This document shows positions 16,608 through 24,778 of a stretch of 62,314 bases of DNA, in pieces. The notes beneath the pieces are model-generated. The model ran no database searches, had not been told where the DNA came from, and was given only the letters and a program-made list of their open reading frames with translations. Both the position numbers and the translations under genes were made by a program. Positions within the stretch are counted from its first letter, which is position 1. Every line of letters begins with the position of its first letter. Origin of the DNA: an uncultured Clostridia bacterium (GTDB taxonomy: Bacteria; Bacillota; Clostridia; Oscillospirales; CAG-272); NCBI GenBank assembly GCA_945929845.1, contig CAMEON010000001.1, positions 72,060 to 134,373 on the forward strand. The letters are read 5' to 3'.

Positions 16608-16637
16608 AAAAGGCAGTGCCGCACGGGCACTGCCTTT
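16608..16637 (-). terminator. intrinsic terminator of gpmI
   Basis: On the minus strand AAGGCAGTGCC-CGTGC-GGCACTGCCTTTTCC: an 11-bp stem running into a short T-run, beginning 10 bases after the gpmI stop. Confidence 0.85.
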
Positions 16638-16646
16638 GATTCCTTC

Positions 16647-18308
16647 TTACTTCACTTCAATGATGGAGGGATCCCACATCTCCGGAGCCTCGTAACCCAT
16701 CAGATTGACCATCGTGGCGGCCACATCAGACAGACCGAACTGACCCTTGTCCTCCTTGACAGTGTAGTGGTTCTTGGCGTCGGTGTTGTCGTACAGAATG
16801 CAGGGAACCGGGTTGAGGGTGTGGCTGGTCTTGGCCTTGAAGTGACCGTCCTTACCTGCCTTGGGCAGGCCGGTCTTCTTGTCCAGCTCGTACATCTCAT
16901 CGGCGTTGCCATGGTCGGCGGTGATCAGAGCCACGCCGCCCAACTCATCCACCACCTGAAGGATCCGAGCCAGTTGAATGTCCAGTGCCTCCATGGAGCA
17001 CCGGGTTGCCAGCAGGGAGCCGGTGTGGCCCACCATGTCCCCATTGGGGAAGTTCACACGGTAGTATTTGTATTCCCCACGGCGCAACTCATCGATCAGT
17101 CGGTCGGTGATCTCAGCGCACTTCATCCAGGGTCTCTGCTCGAAGGGAACCACATCCGAGGGGATCTCCACATAGGTTTCCAGCTCCTCAGAGAACTTGC
17201 CGGATTTATTGCCGTTCCAGAAGTAGGTCACATGCCCATACTTCTGCGTCTCGGAAATGGCGAACTGCCGCACACCACTTCCAGCCAGATACTCACTCAT
17301 GGTGTTGGTGATCTCCGGCGGGTTGACCAGGAAGCGGTGGGGAATATGCAGGTCGCCATCGTACTCCAGCATACCGGCGTACAGCACATCCGGCACCCGC
17401 ACCCGGTCAAACTTATCGAAAGCACCGACGGGGGCATCGAAGGTCTTGGAGATCTCAATGGAGCGGTCGCCCCGGAAGTTGAAGAAGATCACGCTGTCCC
17501 CGTCCTGTACCGTGCCCACAGGCTGGCCGTCCCTGGCGATGACGAAGGGGGGCAGATCCTGGTCGATGACATGGTACTCCTCCCGATAGGTCTTTACCGC
17601 TTCAGCGGCAGAGGCGAACTGACGCCCCTCGCCCAGTACATGGGTCTTCCAACCGGCTTCCACCATGGCCCAGTTGGCCTCGTACCGATCCATGGTGATC
17701 TTCATCCGTCCGCCGCCGGAAGCAATGCAGATGTCGAAATCGTCACTGCGCAGCTGATCCAGAAATTCTTCAAAGGGGTTGATATAGTCCAGTGCAGAAG
17801 TCTCTCCTACATCCCGGCCGTCGATCAGGATGTGGATGCGCACCCGGTGCACGCCCTCCGCCTTGGCCTCTTTGATCATGGCCTTCAGGTGGTCGATGTG
17901 GGAGTGCACATTGCCGTCGGAGAACAGCCCCAGAAAATGCAGGGTGGACTGCTTGTCCTTCACCTGACCGATGAGGGTGCGCCAGGTATCAGAGGCAAAC
18001 ATCTTGCCGGATTCGATGGATTGGGAAACCAGCTTGGCACCCTGGGCGAATACCTGCCCGGCTCCCAGCGCATTGTGACCCACCTCCGAGTTCCCCATGT
18101 CGTCATCAGAGGGGAGACCGACAGCGGTTCCGTGAGCCTTGAGCCGAACCATGGGATAGGTGGCCATCAGGCGGTCAAGGGTGGGCGTGTATGCCTGGGA
18201 GACAGCGTTACCGACTGTGTCCGGGGCAAGACCCACACCATCCATGACCACGGTCAGCACAGGGCCTGTCACACCTTCAAAATTGGTCAGCTTTTTCAGT
18301 TTTTTCAT
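16647..18308 (-). CDS. gpmI: 2,3-bisphosphoglycerate-independent phosphoglycerate mutase
   Basis: 553 residues. The start at 18308 follows GAAAGGATCC, and an upstream in-frame ATG lacks a site. Alkaline-phosphatase-superfamily metal motifs are visible: VVMDGVGLAPDTVGNAV with the first Asp near residue 19, DDDMGNSEVGHNALGAG with the serine nucleophile, and late metal ligands in ITADHGNADEM. The central segment (GRDVGETSA, ASGGGRMKITMDRYEANW) is the transferase domain. It interconverts 3- and 2-phosphoglycerate in glycolysis using manganese. It is somewhat longer than the usual 510 residues, with insertions such as FEQRPWMKCAEITDR. Monocistronic, with its own promoter and terminator. Confidence 0.96.
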   Translation of the reverse strand: MKKLKKLTNFEGVTGPVLTVVMDGVGLAPDTVGNAVSQAYTPTLDRLMATYPMVRLKAHGTAVGLPSDDDMGNSEVGHNALGAGQVFAQGAKLVSQSIESGKMFASDTWRTLIGQVKDKQSTLHFLGLFSDGNVHSHIDHLKAMIKEAKAEGVHRVRIHILIDGRDVGETSALDYINPFEEFLDQLRSDDFDICIASGGGRMKITMDRYEANWAMVEAGWKTHVLGEGRQFASAAEAVKTYREEYHVIDQDLPPFVIARDGQPVGTVQDGDSVIFFNFRGDRSIEISKTFDAPVGAFDKFDRVRVPDVLYAGMLEYDGDLHIPHRFLVNPPEITNTMSEYLAGSGVRQFAISETQKYGHVTYFWNGNKSGKFSEELETYVEIPSDVVPFEQRPWMKCAEITDRLIDELRRGEYKYYRVNFPNGDMVGHTGSLLATRCSMEALDIQLARILQVVDELGGVALITADHGNADEMYELDKKTGLPKAGKDGHFKAKTSHTLNPVPCILYDNTDAKNHYTVKEDKGQFGLSDVAATMVNLMGYEAPEMWDPSIIEVK

Positions 18309-18366
18309 AATAAAGGATCCTTTCTTTCGGATGATTGTCAAATTCATCTTTTTCGTAATCTTCTAT

Positions 18367-18395
18367 ATTATACCCTCTTTTACAACAAAAAGCAA
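18367..18395 (-). promoter_or_regulatory. gpmI promoter
   Basis: TTGCTT, 17 bases, TATAAT on the minus strand, about 60 bases before the start. Unlike most promoters here it lacks TG before the -10. Confidence 0.8.
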
Positions 18396-18451
18396 GGGGT
18401 TCGGGAAAAGTTTATATGTCTTTGAAATAGTCTTGGGTGACTGTATTCATT

Positions 18452-18500
18452 GTAAAAAGTTCATGGGAGTCTGTTCATTCGTCCCCCGACTGAACAGTGC
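18452..18500 (-). terminator. terminator-like hairpin, possible degenerate family A repeat
   Basis: On the minus strand GTTCAGTCGGGGGAC, a short loop, then GACTCCCATGAACTTTTTAC forms an imperfect stem followed by five T, directly after the stop codon at 18501. The sequence CGTCCCCCGACTGAACAGT is 17/19 identical to the end of the element at 34821-34884, so it may derive from the same small element. Confidence 0.6.
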
Positions 18501-19838
18501 CTACCGTCCCCGGCGCCGCCGATTCTTCATGTTCCTCACGCCGTAGCGGCCTTTGGGCTGATGCCACAGGCGAAGGTAGAGAAACAGCAGAAGGAGGAAG
18601 AAAACCACCGAGGCAAAGAAGGGACGGCTGGTCAGGTAGTTGCGGAAGGAAACCATGGCTAAAAGGAAGCCGCTTGTGGTAAAGTCTTCTTCCACAATTA
18701 CAGAGGACACGCCCACCACCTCACCCCCGTACCGTACCGTGACAATGCCCACCTTCTCTCCGGCTTGTAGCGGTGCCGTCAGTTTTCTGTCTGTCAGGGT
18801 ATAGGTAACAGACAGATCCTTCTCCCTGTCTGCATCCGACGGAAGGTAAGCATAAAGCCCCTCCGGAACCGTCAGATCCGCCTTGCTGGAGCTGATGCCG
18901 GTCATGCCAACGGGAAGCGTGTCCAGCAAAGCACCCGGGGCAAGCACCTCCACATATCCGAAATTGCGGTTGGCCCAGGACAGAAGGGAGTTGGTATAGC
19001 TATATGCAGGAATGATTTCCCCGGTGGCCACATCGGCACCGCCCATCACCACGGAGAGCAGAGAAACGCCGCCCCGCTCATAAACAGTGACCACGCACCA
19101 GCCGCCTTCCTCCGTCATCCCGGCACTCATCCCCCGGCAGTACCCGTTCCGGTAATTCTGACTGGTGTCGGACAGCAGAAGGTTGCGGTTGTATACCGTG
19201 CGTTCCTCGCTGACATTGGTGGCCGGAATGGTGTAGGAGGGAGTGGATGTAGCGGCCATGAACAGCTCATTCCCGTACGCCTCCCGGGCGATCAGAGCCA
19301 CATCCCCCGCTGTCGTCACCATGGCATCATCGTGCATACCGGTCGGATTGGTAAAAAACGTTGTCTGGCACCCCAGTCGCTGGGATTCCCGGTTCATAGC
19401 CTCCACAAAGGCGGACACAGACCCGGAAGCCAGCACCGCCAGGGCGTTGGCAGCATCGTTGTAGCAACCGCACAGGGCGGCAAAAAGCAGATCACGGATG
19501 GTCAGCACCTCACCCACGGCCAGGTGCAGACTGCGCCCGGTCACACCGTCTACCATGGCGGATGTCAGCGTCACTGTCTGATCCATGCGATCCGACAGCA
19601 GGCGACAGGCCAGAAGACCGGTCATGATCTTCACCGTAGAGGCCGGGTACAGGGTGGTCTTTGCGTTCTTCTCATACAGAACGGTATTGGTGTCCAGACA
19701 GCAGAGGTAAGCGGCACCTACCGTAAAGGATTCCGGTGCCGCCTCCGCCACAGCGTCAGCAGGCAATACGGAGAGAATGAGGGTTAGCATCAAAAACAGA
19801 CAAAGAGGCAGGATCACCTGCCGCCGCTGGCTTCGCAT
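18501..19838 (-). CDS. D-alanyl-D-alanine carboxypeptidase homologue (peptidase S11) with altered motifs
   Basis: 445 residues. An ATG at 19838 and a GTG six bases upstream both follow GGAGGG, and the ATG is used here. A signal peptide covers residues 1-32. The S11 domain has the nucleophile motif STVK (S67-K70), but the second motif reads CYN (125-127) instead of SxN. The third reads SAG (238-240), in GMSAGMTEEGG, where KTG is expected. A C-terminal beta domain (LTVPEGLYAYLPSDADREKDLSVTYTL) and a final membrane helix with a basic tail follow, as in DacF/PBP5 types. The active family trims the terminal D-Ala from peptidoglycan. Loss of the KTG lysine makes normal activity doubtful. Last gene of the ireB-ribF operon, 52 bases after ribF. 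Confidence 0.85.
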   Translation of the reverse strand: MRSQRRQVILPLCLFLMLTLILSVLPADAVAEAAPESFTVGAAYLCCLDTNTVLYEKNAKTTLYPASTVKIMTGLLACRLLSDRMDQTVTLTSAMVDGVTGRSLHLAVGEVLTIRDLLFAALCGCYNDAANALAVLASGSVSAFVEAMNRESQRLGCQTTFFTNPTGMHDDAMVTTAGDVALIAREAYGNELFMAATSTPSYTIPATNVSEERTVYNRNLLLSDTSQNYRNGYCRGMSAGMTEEGGWCVVTVYERGGVSLLSVVMGGADVATGEIIPAYSYTNSLLSWANRNFGYVEVLAPGALLDTLPVGMTGISSSKADLTVPEGLYAYLPSDADREKDLSVTYTLTDRKLTAPLQAGEKVGIVTVRYGGEVVGVSSVIVEEDFTTSGFLLAMVSFRNYLTSRPFFASVVFFLLLLFLYLRLWHQPKGRYGVRNMKNRRRRGR

Positions 19839-19890
19839 ACGCACCCCTCCCTCCTGTCCGAGTTGCCTTTTTGATACTATTTTTCTTCGC

Positions 19891-20904
19891 CTATGAACCG
19901 TTTTGGTGCCTTCTGTTCACCACCTCACAGGCAGTGTTGGCATCTGCTGAAATAGCCGCCCGCAGAGCCTCCAGACTGTCAAACCGCTCCTCCCCCCGCA
20001 GATGGGAAAGGAACTCCACCCGTACAGTCTGCCCGTACAGATCACCGTCAAATCCGATGAGGTAGGTCTCGCAGTTGACCCGGGGGCGGGCACTGCCATC
20101 CACGGTGGGGCGCACCCCGATATTGGAAACCGCCGGGAAAACGCCCTGCCCGGTGTGAGCCAGCGCGGCATACACACCATGGGCAGGGATCAACCGCTCG
20201 GCGGGAAAGAACTGATTGGCCGTAGGAAAGCCCAGGGTGTGCCCCAGGTGTTTCCCGTGCACCACCCGGCTCTCCAGGGCATAGGGATGACCCAAAAGGC
20301 GTGTCACGGTGTCCATGTCCCCGGCGATCAGTGCCTGTCGGATGTGGGAGGAGCTGACTGTCAGCCCATCCACCGTCATCTCCGGCCACACCGTGACTCT
20401 GGAAAAGCCAGGTGCGTCAAAGACTGCCCGCAGATCCTCCGGCGTGCCCTTCCCACCGGCTCCAAAACGGTAATTGAAACCGCAAACCACGCCCCGGCAT
20501 CCACAGCGACGGACAAGCAGGTCACAGAAGGCGGCGGGGGACAGGGAGCGTATTTGCCTGAAATCACACAGGCAGGCAAAGTCAACGCCCAGTCCTGCGC
20601 ACAAACTCAACTTCTCCCGCAGGGTGGTCAGATGGGTGCCCTCCGGTTGCAGGGCAGACGAAGAAGGAACCATCGGAGCATGGCGGAAATCCGCCGAGGG
20701 GCGAAAGAAACAGAATACTCCGCAAAGGCTCCCGGCCAGCCGCTCCCGGCTTGCACGGACTCCCTCCCGGAGTATTGCCTGATGTGCGAGATGGACACCG
20801 TCAAAGTTCCCAAGACAATAGATGGAAGCAAACGAAACAGGGGTATCCATAGGCCGTGGGGGCGTTGTCCGCAGGTCAAGAAAAACCAAGCGCACTTCCA
20901 TCAT
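19891..20904 (-). CDS. ribF: bifunctional riboflavin kinase / FAD synthetase
   Basis: 337 residues, starting at the base after the ireB stop codon. Two adjacent ATGs are possible. The N-terminal FAD-synthetase domain has the nucleotidyltransferase signature CLGNFDGVHLAHQAIL (about 30-45) and SSSHIRQALIAGDMD. The C-terminal flavokinase domain has HGKHLGHTLGFPTANQFF, HGVYAALA and SNIGVRPTVDG, followed by ETYLIGFDGDLYGQTV. It phosphorylates riboflavin to FMN and adenylates it to FAD in the cytoplasm. Family length is about 310, slightly exceeded by an N-terminal extension. Its ribosome site (GGGGTT) is weak, so coupling to ireB translation is likely. Confidence 0.95.
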   Translation of the reverse strand: MMEVRLVFLDLRTTPPRPMDTPVSFASIYCLGNFDGVHLAHQAILREGVRASRERLAGSLCGVFCFFRPSADFRHAPMVPSSSALQPEGTHLTTLREKLSLCAGLGVDFACLCDFRQIRSLSPAAFCDLLVRRCGCRGVVCGFNYRFGAGGKGTPEDLRAVFDAPGFSRVTVWPEMTVDGLTVSSSHIRQALIAGDMDTVTRLLGHPYALESRVVHGKHLGHTLGFPTANQFFPAERLIPAHGVYAALAHTGQGVFPAVSNIGVRPTVDGSARPRVNCETYLIGFDGDLYGQTVRVEFLSHLRGEERFDSLEALRAAISADANTACEVVNRRHQNGS

Positions 20905-21237
20905 TTATAACCCCGATTGCGGATCTGACTGGTCTGACACAGGGTGATCCCGGACATACAGCTCAATGAGCGTTTCCAAAAGCTTGTCCCGACCAACTCT
21001 GCGGGCGAGGGCGCGAGCCTCGGTCTCCTCCGGTAGGTAGGTTGGGTCATCAGAGGTAAGGAACCCAGCCAGCCTTGAGACAGGATCTGATTCCTGTTCA
21101 TAGAGGGTGCGAACCAGTGCAGCCAGCGTGGCTTCGGCATCAGGAGAAGGAGCCTCTACAGAGCCGCCGCCCAGGGGCTGCGACTCTTCCGGGTTCTCCT
21201 GATGAGAGAGAAACAGTATTTTTCCACCGTTCGACAT
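20905..21237 (-). CDS. IreB-family regulatory phosphoprotein, N-terminally extended
   Basis: 110 residues after AAGGAGG. Residues about 38-95 match the IreB family (DUF965): the pattern ...DPVSRLAGFLTSDDPTYLP...AR.L.RR..RDKLLETLIELYV corresponds to the NPVxQIVGYLLSGDPxYIP...ARxLIRKxERDEI.EELV.xYL of IreB. IreB of Enterococcus is phosphorylated by the PASTA kinase IreK and dampens cephalosporin resistance. Here an N-terminal extension of about 35 residues (rich in Glu, Ser, Gly) replaces the usual short start and contains candidate Ser sites only. First gene of an operon with ribF and the carboxypeptidase homologue, which would fit a cell-wall role. Confidence 0.75.
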   Translation of the reverse strand: MSNGGKILFLSHQENPEESQPLGGGSVEAPSPDAEATLAALVRTLYEQESDPVSRLAGFLTSDDPTYLPEETEARALARRVGRDKLLETLIELYVRDHPVSDQSDPQSGL

Positions 21238-21322
21238 GAATGTAAACCTCCTTTTGCGGGAAGTCCCGTGGGAGGGCAGGGAGTCAACCTACCTTCCCGC
21301 AGTAATTTTCTCAATCACTTAT

Positions 21323-21351
21323 ATTTTACATGAAGTTTCGACCTATTGCAA
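21323..21351 (-). promoter_or_regulatory. promoter of the ireB-ribF-carboxypeptidase operon
   Basis: TTGCAA, 17 bases, TAAAAT on the minus strand, about 85 bases before the start at 21237. Confidence 0.7.
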
Positions 21352-21366
21352 GGGCTTTCGCACATT

Positions 21367-21395
21367 ATTTACAAATTATCAAATAACTTGTAAAT
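21367..21395. promoter_or_regulatory. AT-rich palindrome upstream of the ireB promoter
   Basis: ATTTACAA (21367-21374) and TTGTAAAT (21388-21395) are perfect inverted repeats with an inner TTA/TAA pair. The site lies 16 bases upstream of the -35 of the ireB operon and 40 bases after the end of the GH106-like gene. It could be an operator, or a terminator stem for the GH106-like gene, but no T-run follows. Confidence 0.4.
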
Positions 21396-21435
21396 GATTG
21401 TACCATTTCTACGGTATTCTTCTGCACTTGTCCGG

Positions 21436-24400
21436 TCATTCATTCACTTTCTTTTTCTTGTAGAGGCACAGGACAGACAGGGACAGGATCGGAAGCAACA
21501 TGCCACCTGCCAGCAGGGAGGCGCACCCTTTTTCTTCGGTGGGTGTACTTTCCACGGACGGTTTCGTAGCAGGGTCAGTCTGCGGGGTGGCGGCATCCGT
21601 ATCGGTAACAGTACCCGTCGTGTCATCCGGTACGCTGATGCTCTCGCTTTCGCTCTCACTTTCGCTTTCCTGTTCCGGAATATAGGGCGTATGCTGTGAC
21701 ATATGATCATTGACATCATCACGGACAATGAGGACAGCTTCGTACCCTGGGATGGTCACTTCGGCGTCCGTTCCGTCCAGCGTCAGGGTCTGGATCATGC
21801 CGGACAGGGGGCTGTACACCGTGACAGTGCCCTGATAACCATCGGTATAGTGGAAGGTGTAGGTAACAGCATCCGTACCGGTGTTCACCAGGTAGGAGAT
21901 GTCCTTATCCGCTGTCTCAAAGTCCCCCATCAGTAGCTTTGCCATCTGACTGCCGGAGGAGGCGCTGACGGTGAGCGCACGGGTGACATATTGATCCAGG
22001 TCATTGTACAGCGTCCGACCGCTGACCGAATAAGCAGGGGAACCCTCCAGTTTGGCCATCAGTGTGCGGATGACTTCATCCTCTCCGCTGTTCAGTCCGT
22101 GCACAGGGGTATCGCCTACGAAGATGACGGTTCCCCCGGCCTTCTTGAAGATGACCAGCTTTTCCATTGCCTCTACGGAAATATACTGAGTCATCGGCAG
22201 GATAACAGCCCGGTAAGCCCCATTGCCGATACACAGGCAACCGTCAGAGGCCACCGTGGCCGCCCGCAGGCTGGCATCATCAATGACAGTATACATAAAC
22301 TGGGACAGGAGCAGGTTGCGGCAAATGGTCTGGAAGCGTTCGTCCAGCGTGATGGCGGCAGACTGCTTACCAGTTTCTGAAGTGTGTCCGGTGTCCGCAT
22401 CATGGAGAGCCTGCACCGTGGCGATGGGGTAAAAGAGAGCCAACTGTCCGCACTCCTGCGCATCGGACAGGAGGGTATTCAACCGTCCCACATAGGTGTT
22501 CAGCGTGTCGTACTCACTGCTGGTCAGGCTGAACTGAGGGTTGATCATATTGTAATCCGTGGTACCCAGCAAGCGGGACACAGACACACCGCCGATACAC
22601 TCGCCCAGCGGATCCGTATCCGACAGTGCTCCGGCGGCATCCGGATTGAATTCCACCATGACCCGATCCTTCCCGGCGTTTTTCGCAGCAGAGGCTACAT
22701 AGCGGATACCGACCACACTGCCAATGTGGTTCTTAGACAGGAGGTGCGCCGGATCCACCCATAGCAGATCCACGCCGGGGATGGTCATGCCACCGACGAT
22801 CTGCAGGAAATCACCACCGTAGGTCTCGATCTGGTCATTCATGTTCTCCTCAAAGAGAAGATGACCGGAGGATGCGACACCGTGGGCCTCGCACCAAGCC
22901 GAGATCTGGTCGATGTAGGCTTCCTTGAAGAGCCTGGCTACCAATTGGAAGTAGTTCATGCGGCAGAGCCGATCCGCCTCGCTGTCCCCGGAGAACAGGG
23001 AGGGCAGGTTGATCTCATAGCCAAAGGTGTCCAGGAATATCTGATCCAGCCCGTCCGTCCAGACCGCATAGCCCACTTTTCCACGGTTGCCAAGCTGGGG
23101 CTCGTCTGTGAAGAAGGCCTCCACCAGGTCGAAATCCTCCCCCATCTTGTCGAAGTAACGTTGGTGAGTCAGGCTGATGAACCGTGCCACGGCATCCTTG
23201 TTCAGAAGATCCACATGGCGCAGGGTGGTAAAATCGGAGGGATCTTCCACACCTTCATAGGTGTACCGCAGGACATACACATCCAGTGTCCACTCGCCGC
23301 TGGCGTTGGCGCTGACCTTGCCATCGGTCACAGGCAAGGAGCGGGTACCGCTCCCGTCGGTCAGGTCTGCTTGCAGAATGCGGATGTCCACGCCGGAGCA
23401 TTCGTAGGAGGCAACCCCGCCCTGCCCGGTGAGAATGCGGTGCTCCACGCCGGTGGCCTGATACTCGTCGTGACCTTCCAGCACCTGACCGAAGGCCTTT
23501 CCGCTGGGCCACTGGTACTCGTCATAGATCCATGCGCTCATCCCGTGTTCTGCGGCATAGCGGTACACGGTCGCCAGGATGCGGAACTCACTGTCGTCCA
23601 GCAGGTAGTTGCTGTTGAATTTCACATTGGACACCACGCCGCCAAAGCCCTGACGAAGGAAGGTGTCAATGGGCGAAGCATCGGAGAAGCCGTATGTGAC
23701 CCACCGCATCCTGGTGGACGGGGCAGGGGATTGGAAAGCCTCCCCACGCCAGAAGGAAGCGTAATCCACCTCCGGTTCCTCCGGCTTTTCCTGCTCGGCG
23801 ACAGTCACATAGTTGATGAAGGTAGCGGCATCCTCCCTGTTGTCATACAGGCCGTAGGCTTTGATGTCATACGCCGTGTCCGTGGGGCAACTGTTGTTGA
23901 ACATATCCAGCCGCAGGTTGGTAAAGCTACCGGTAAAGGTGATCGAGGGCGGGGCATACTGAACGGTTGATTTATCCGTCAGATCCAGCACCACCAGTTG
24001 CCAGTCATCGGTGGATTGGTAGTTGAAGAACTGACAGGGGTAGTCCCCTCCGGTGGATGCGGTGCGGAAGCGCACCTCGCCTCTCAGATCCTGCTTATCC
24101 GTGCGGACGATCAGCGCCAGATAATGGTACACCGTACAGTCTACCCCGTCCGGCAGAGCCAGCGTCATGTAGGGGTCGTCACACATCCCGCCGCCGTTGT
24201 CCTCAAAGCCGACCCGCATGGCACCATCCCGCAGGCTGGTGGTCACATGGAAAAGGCCGGAGCAACGGTCAATGCCGTCATAGGTGGAGAAATCTACTAC
24301 ATAAGCCGGGGCAATGTACGCATCATCGGCGCTGTCCGCCTCATCGTCCCCGCATACGGTAAAGGGGAACAGGGATATGCACAGAAGGAGGGACAGACAG

Positions 24401-24447
24401 AGGGAGAGGCATCGGAGGCCGAATGCCGACAGAACATTCTTCTTCAT
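21436..24447 (-). CDS. secreted GH106-like glycoside hydrolase with C-terminal membrane anchor
   Basis: 1003 residues, start after AAAGGAG. A signal peptide covers 1-32. Residues about 48-200 look like a carbohydrate-binding beta-sandwich (FSTYDGIDRC..., DWQLVVLDLTD). The core from about 235 resembles GH106 alpha-L-rhamnosidases. It has RMRWVTYGFSD, GFGGVVSNVKFN, IYDEYQWPSGKAFG (about 304-317, like the DE-x-x-WPSG block of GH106), EAFFTDEPQLGN, and a late GGTVIFVGDTP domain. It probably cleaves rhamnosyl linkages outside the cell. The C-terminus has an acidic ESESESES linker, EEKGCASLLAGG, a hydrophobic helix and KKKK, an anchor without LPxTG. It is divergent from the GH78 operon, supporting a shared rhamnose-rich substrate. 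GH family assignment is by motif only. Confidence 0.75.
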   Translation of the reverse strand: MKKNVLSAFGLRCLSLCLSLLLCISLFPFTVCGDDEADSADDAYIAPAYVVDFSTYDGIDRCSGLFHVTTSLRDGAMRVGFEDNGGGMCDDPYMTLALPDGVDCTVYHYLALIVRTDKQDLRGEVRFRTASTGGDYPCQFFNYQSTDDWQLVVLDLTDKSTVQYAPPSITFTGSFTNLRLDMFNNSCPTDTAYDIKAYGLYDNREDAATFINYVTVAEQEKPEEPEVDYASFWRGEAFQSPAPSTRMRWVTYGFSDASPIDTFLRQGFGGVVSNVKFNSNYLLDDSEFRILATVYRYAAEHGMSAWIYDEYQWPSGKAFGQVLEGHDEYQATGVEHRILTGQGGVASYECSGVDIRILQADLTDGSGTRSLPVTDGKVSANASGEWTLDVYVLRYTYEGVEDPSDFTTLRHVDLLNKDAVARFISLTHQRYFDKMGEDFDLVEAFFTDEPQLGNRGKVGYAVWTDGLDQIFLDTFGYEINLPSLFSGDSEADRLCRMNYFQLVARLFKEAYIDQISAWCEAHGVASSGHLLFEENMNDQIETYGGDFLQIVGGMTIPGVDLLWVDPAHLLSKNHIGSVVGIRYVASAAKNAGKDRVMVEFNPDAAGALSDTDPLGECIGGVSVSRLLGTTDYNMINPQFSLTSSEYDTLNTYVGRLNTLLSDAQECGQLALFYPIATVQALHDADTGHTSETGKQSAAITLDERFQTICRNLLLSQFMYTVIDDASLRAATVASDGCLCIGNGAYRAVILPMTQYISVEAMEKLVIFKKAGGTVIFVGDTPVHGLNSGEDEVIRTLMAKLEGSPAYSVSGRTLYNDLDQYVTRALTVSASSGSQMAKLLMGDFETADKDISYLVNTGTDAVTYTFHYTDGYQGTVTVYSPLSGMIQTLTLDGTDAEVTIPGYEAVLIVRDDVNDHMSQHTPYIPEQESESESESESISVPDDTTGTVTDTDAATPQTDPATKPSVESTPTEEKGCASLLAGGMLLPILSLSVLCLYKKKKVNE

Positions 24448-24498
24448 CGGGCAGTGCTCCTTTTGAAGGATAAATTTCCGTGGAACGGAATTTGGCTC

Positions 24499-24527
24499 AT
24501 TATATCACATTCAAAGCCCTATGTCAA
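24499..24527 (-). promoter_or_regulatory. promoter of the GH106-like gene
   Basis: Perfect TTGACA, 17 bases, perfect TATAAT preceded by TGA, on the minus strand about 50 bases before the start. A CCGGCC-AG-GGCCGG palindrome (24533-24546) lies just upstream of the -35. Confidence 0.88.
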
Positions 24528-24631
24528 TAAATCCGGCCAGGGCCGGACTGAAAATTTTACGCAAAGAGTATCACAGTATAAGGAAAATTGATAAGCATAG
24601 AAATACCCAGGCAAAACTGTAAAACCACTCA

Positions 24632-24656
24632 TACAATTTCGTGTGATAAAATTGTA
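24632..24656 (+). promoter_or_regulatory. operator-like inverted repeat upstream of the GH78 operon
   Basis: TACAATTT (24632-24639) and AAATTGTA (24649-24656) are perfect 8-base arms separated by 9 bases, ending 9 bases before the -35 of the GH78 promoter. This is the size and place of a dimeric regulator site. The regulator is unknown. Confidence 0.5.
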
Positions 24657-24665
24657 CCATAAGTC

Positions 24666-24694
24666 TTGACGGAAACGCCCGGTTTTGGTATAAT
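24666..24694 (+). promoter_or_regulatory. promoter of the GH78-dut-DUF4838-SGNH operon
   Basis: TTGACG, 17 bases, TATAAT preceded by TGG, 85 bases upstream of the start at 24779. Confidence 0.85.
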
Positions 24695-24778
24695 GTCCGT
24701 GTCGGGCACGGTTTGGGTGCGCCCGACTGATTCAGAGTGCAAAAATTGAATAATCGGAAAAGAGAAGGAGGATCCATC

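Noticed and set aside
16572-18425. Plus-strand open frame of 617 codons
   Set aside because: Antisense shadow of gpmI, without ribosome site or domain.
21436-21520. LPxTG sorting signal on the GH106-like protein
   Set aside because: No LPxTG or close variant is present before the hydrophobic tail. The KGCAS tail is reported instead.
24533-24546. Terminator for the GH106-like or GH78 transcripts
   Set aside because: The CCGGCC palindrome is upstream of both promoters, so no transcript of these genes would contain it.
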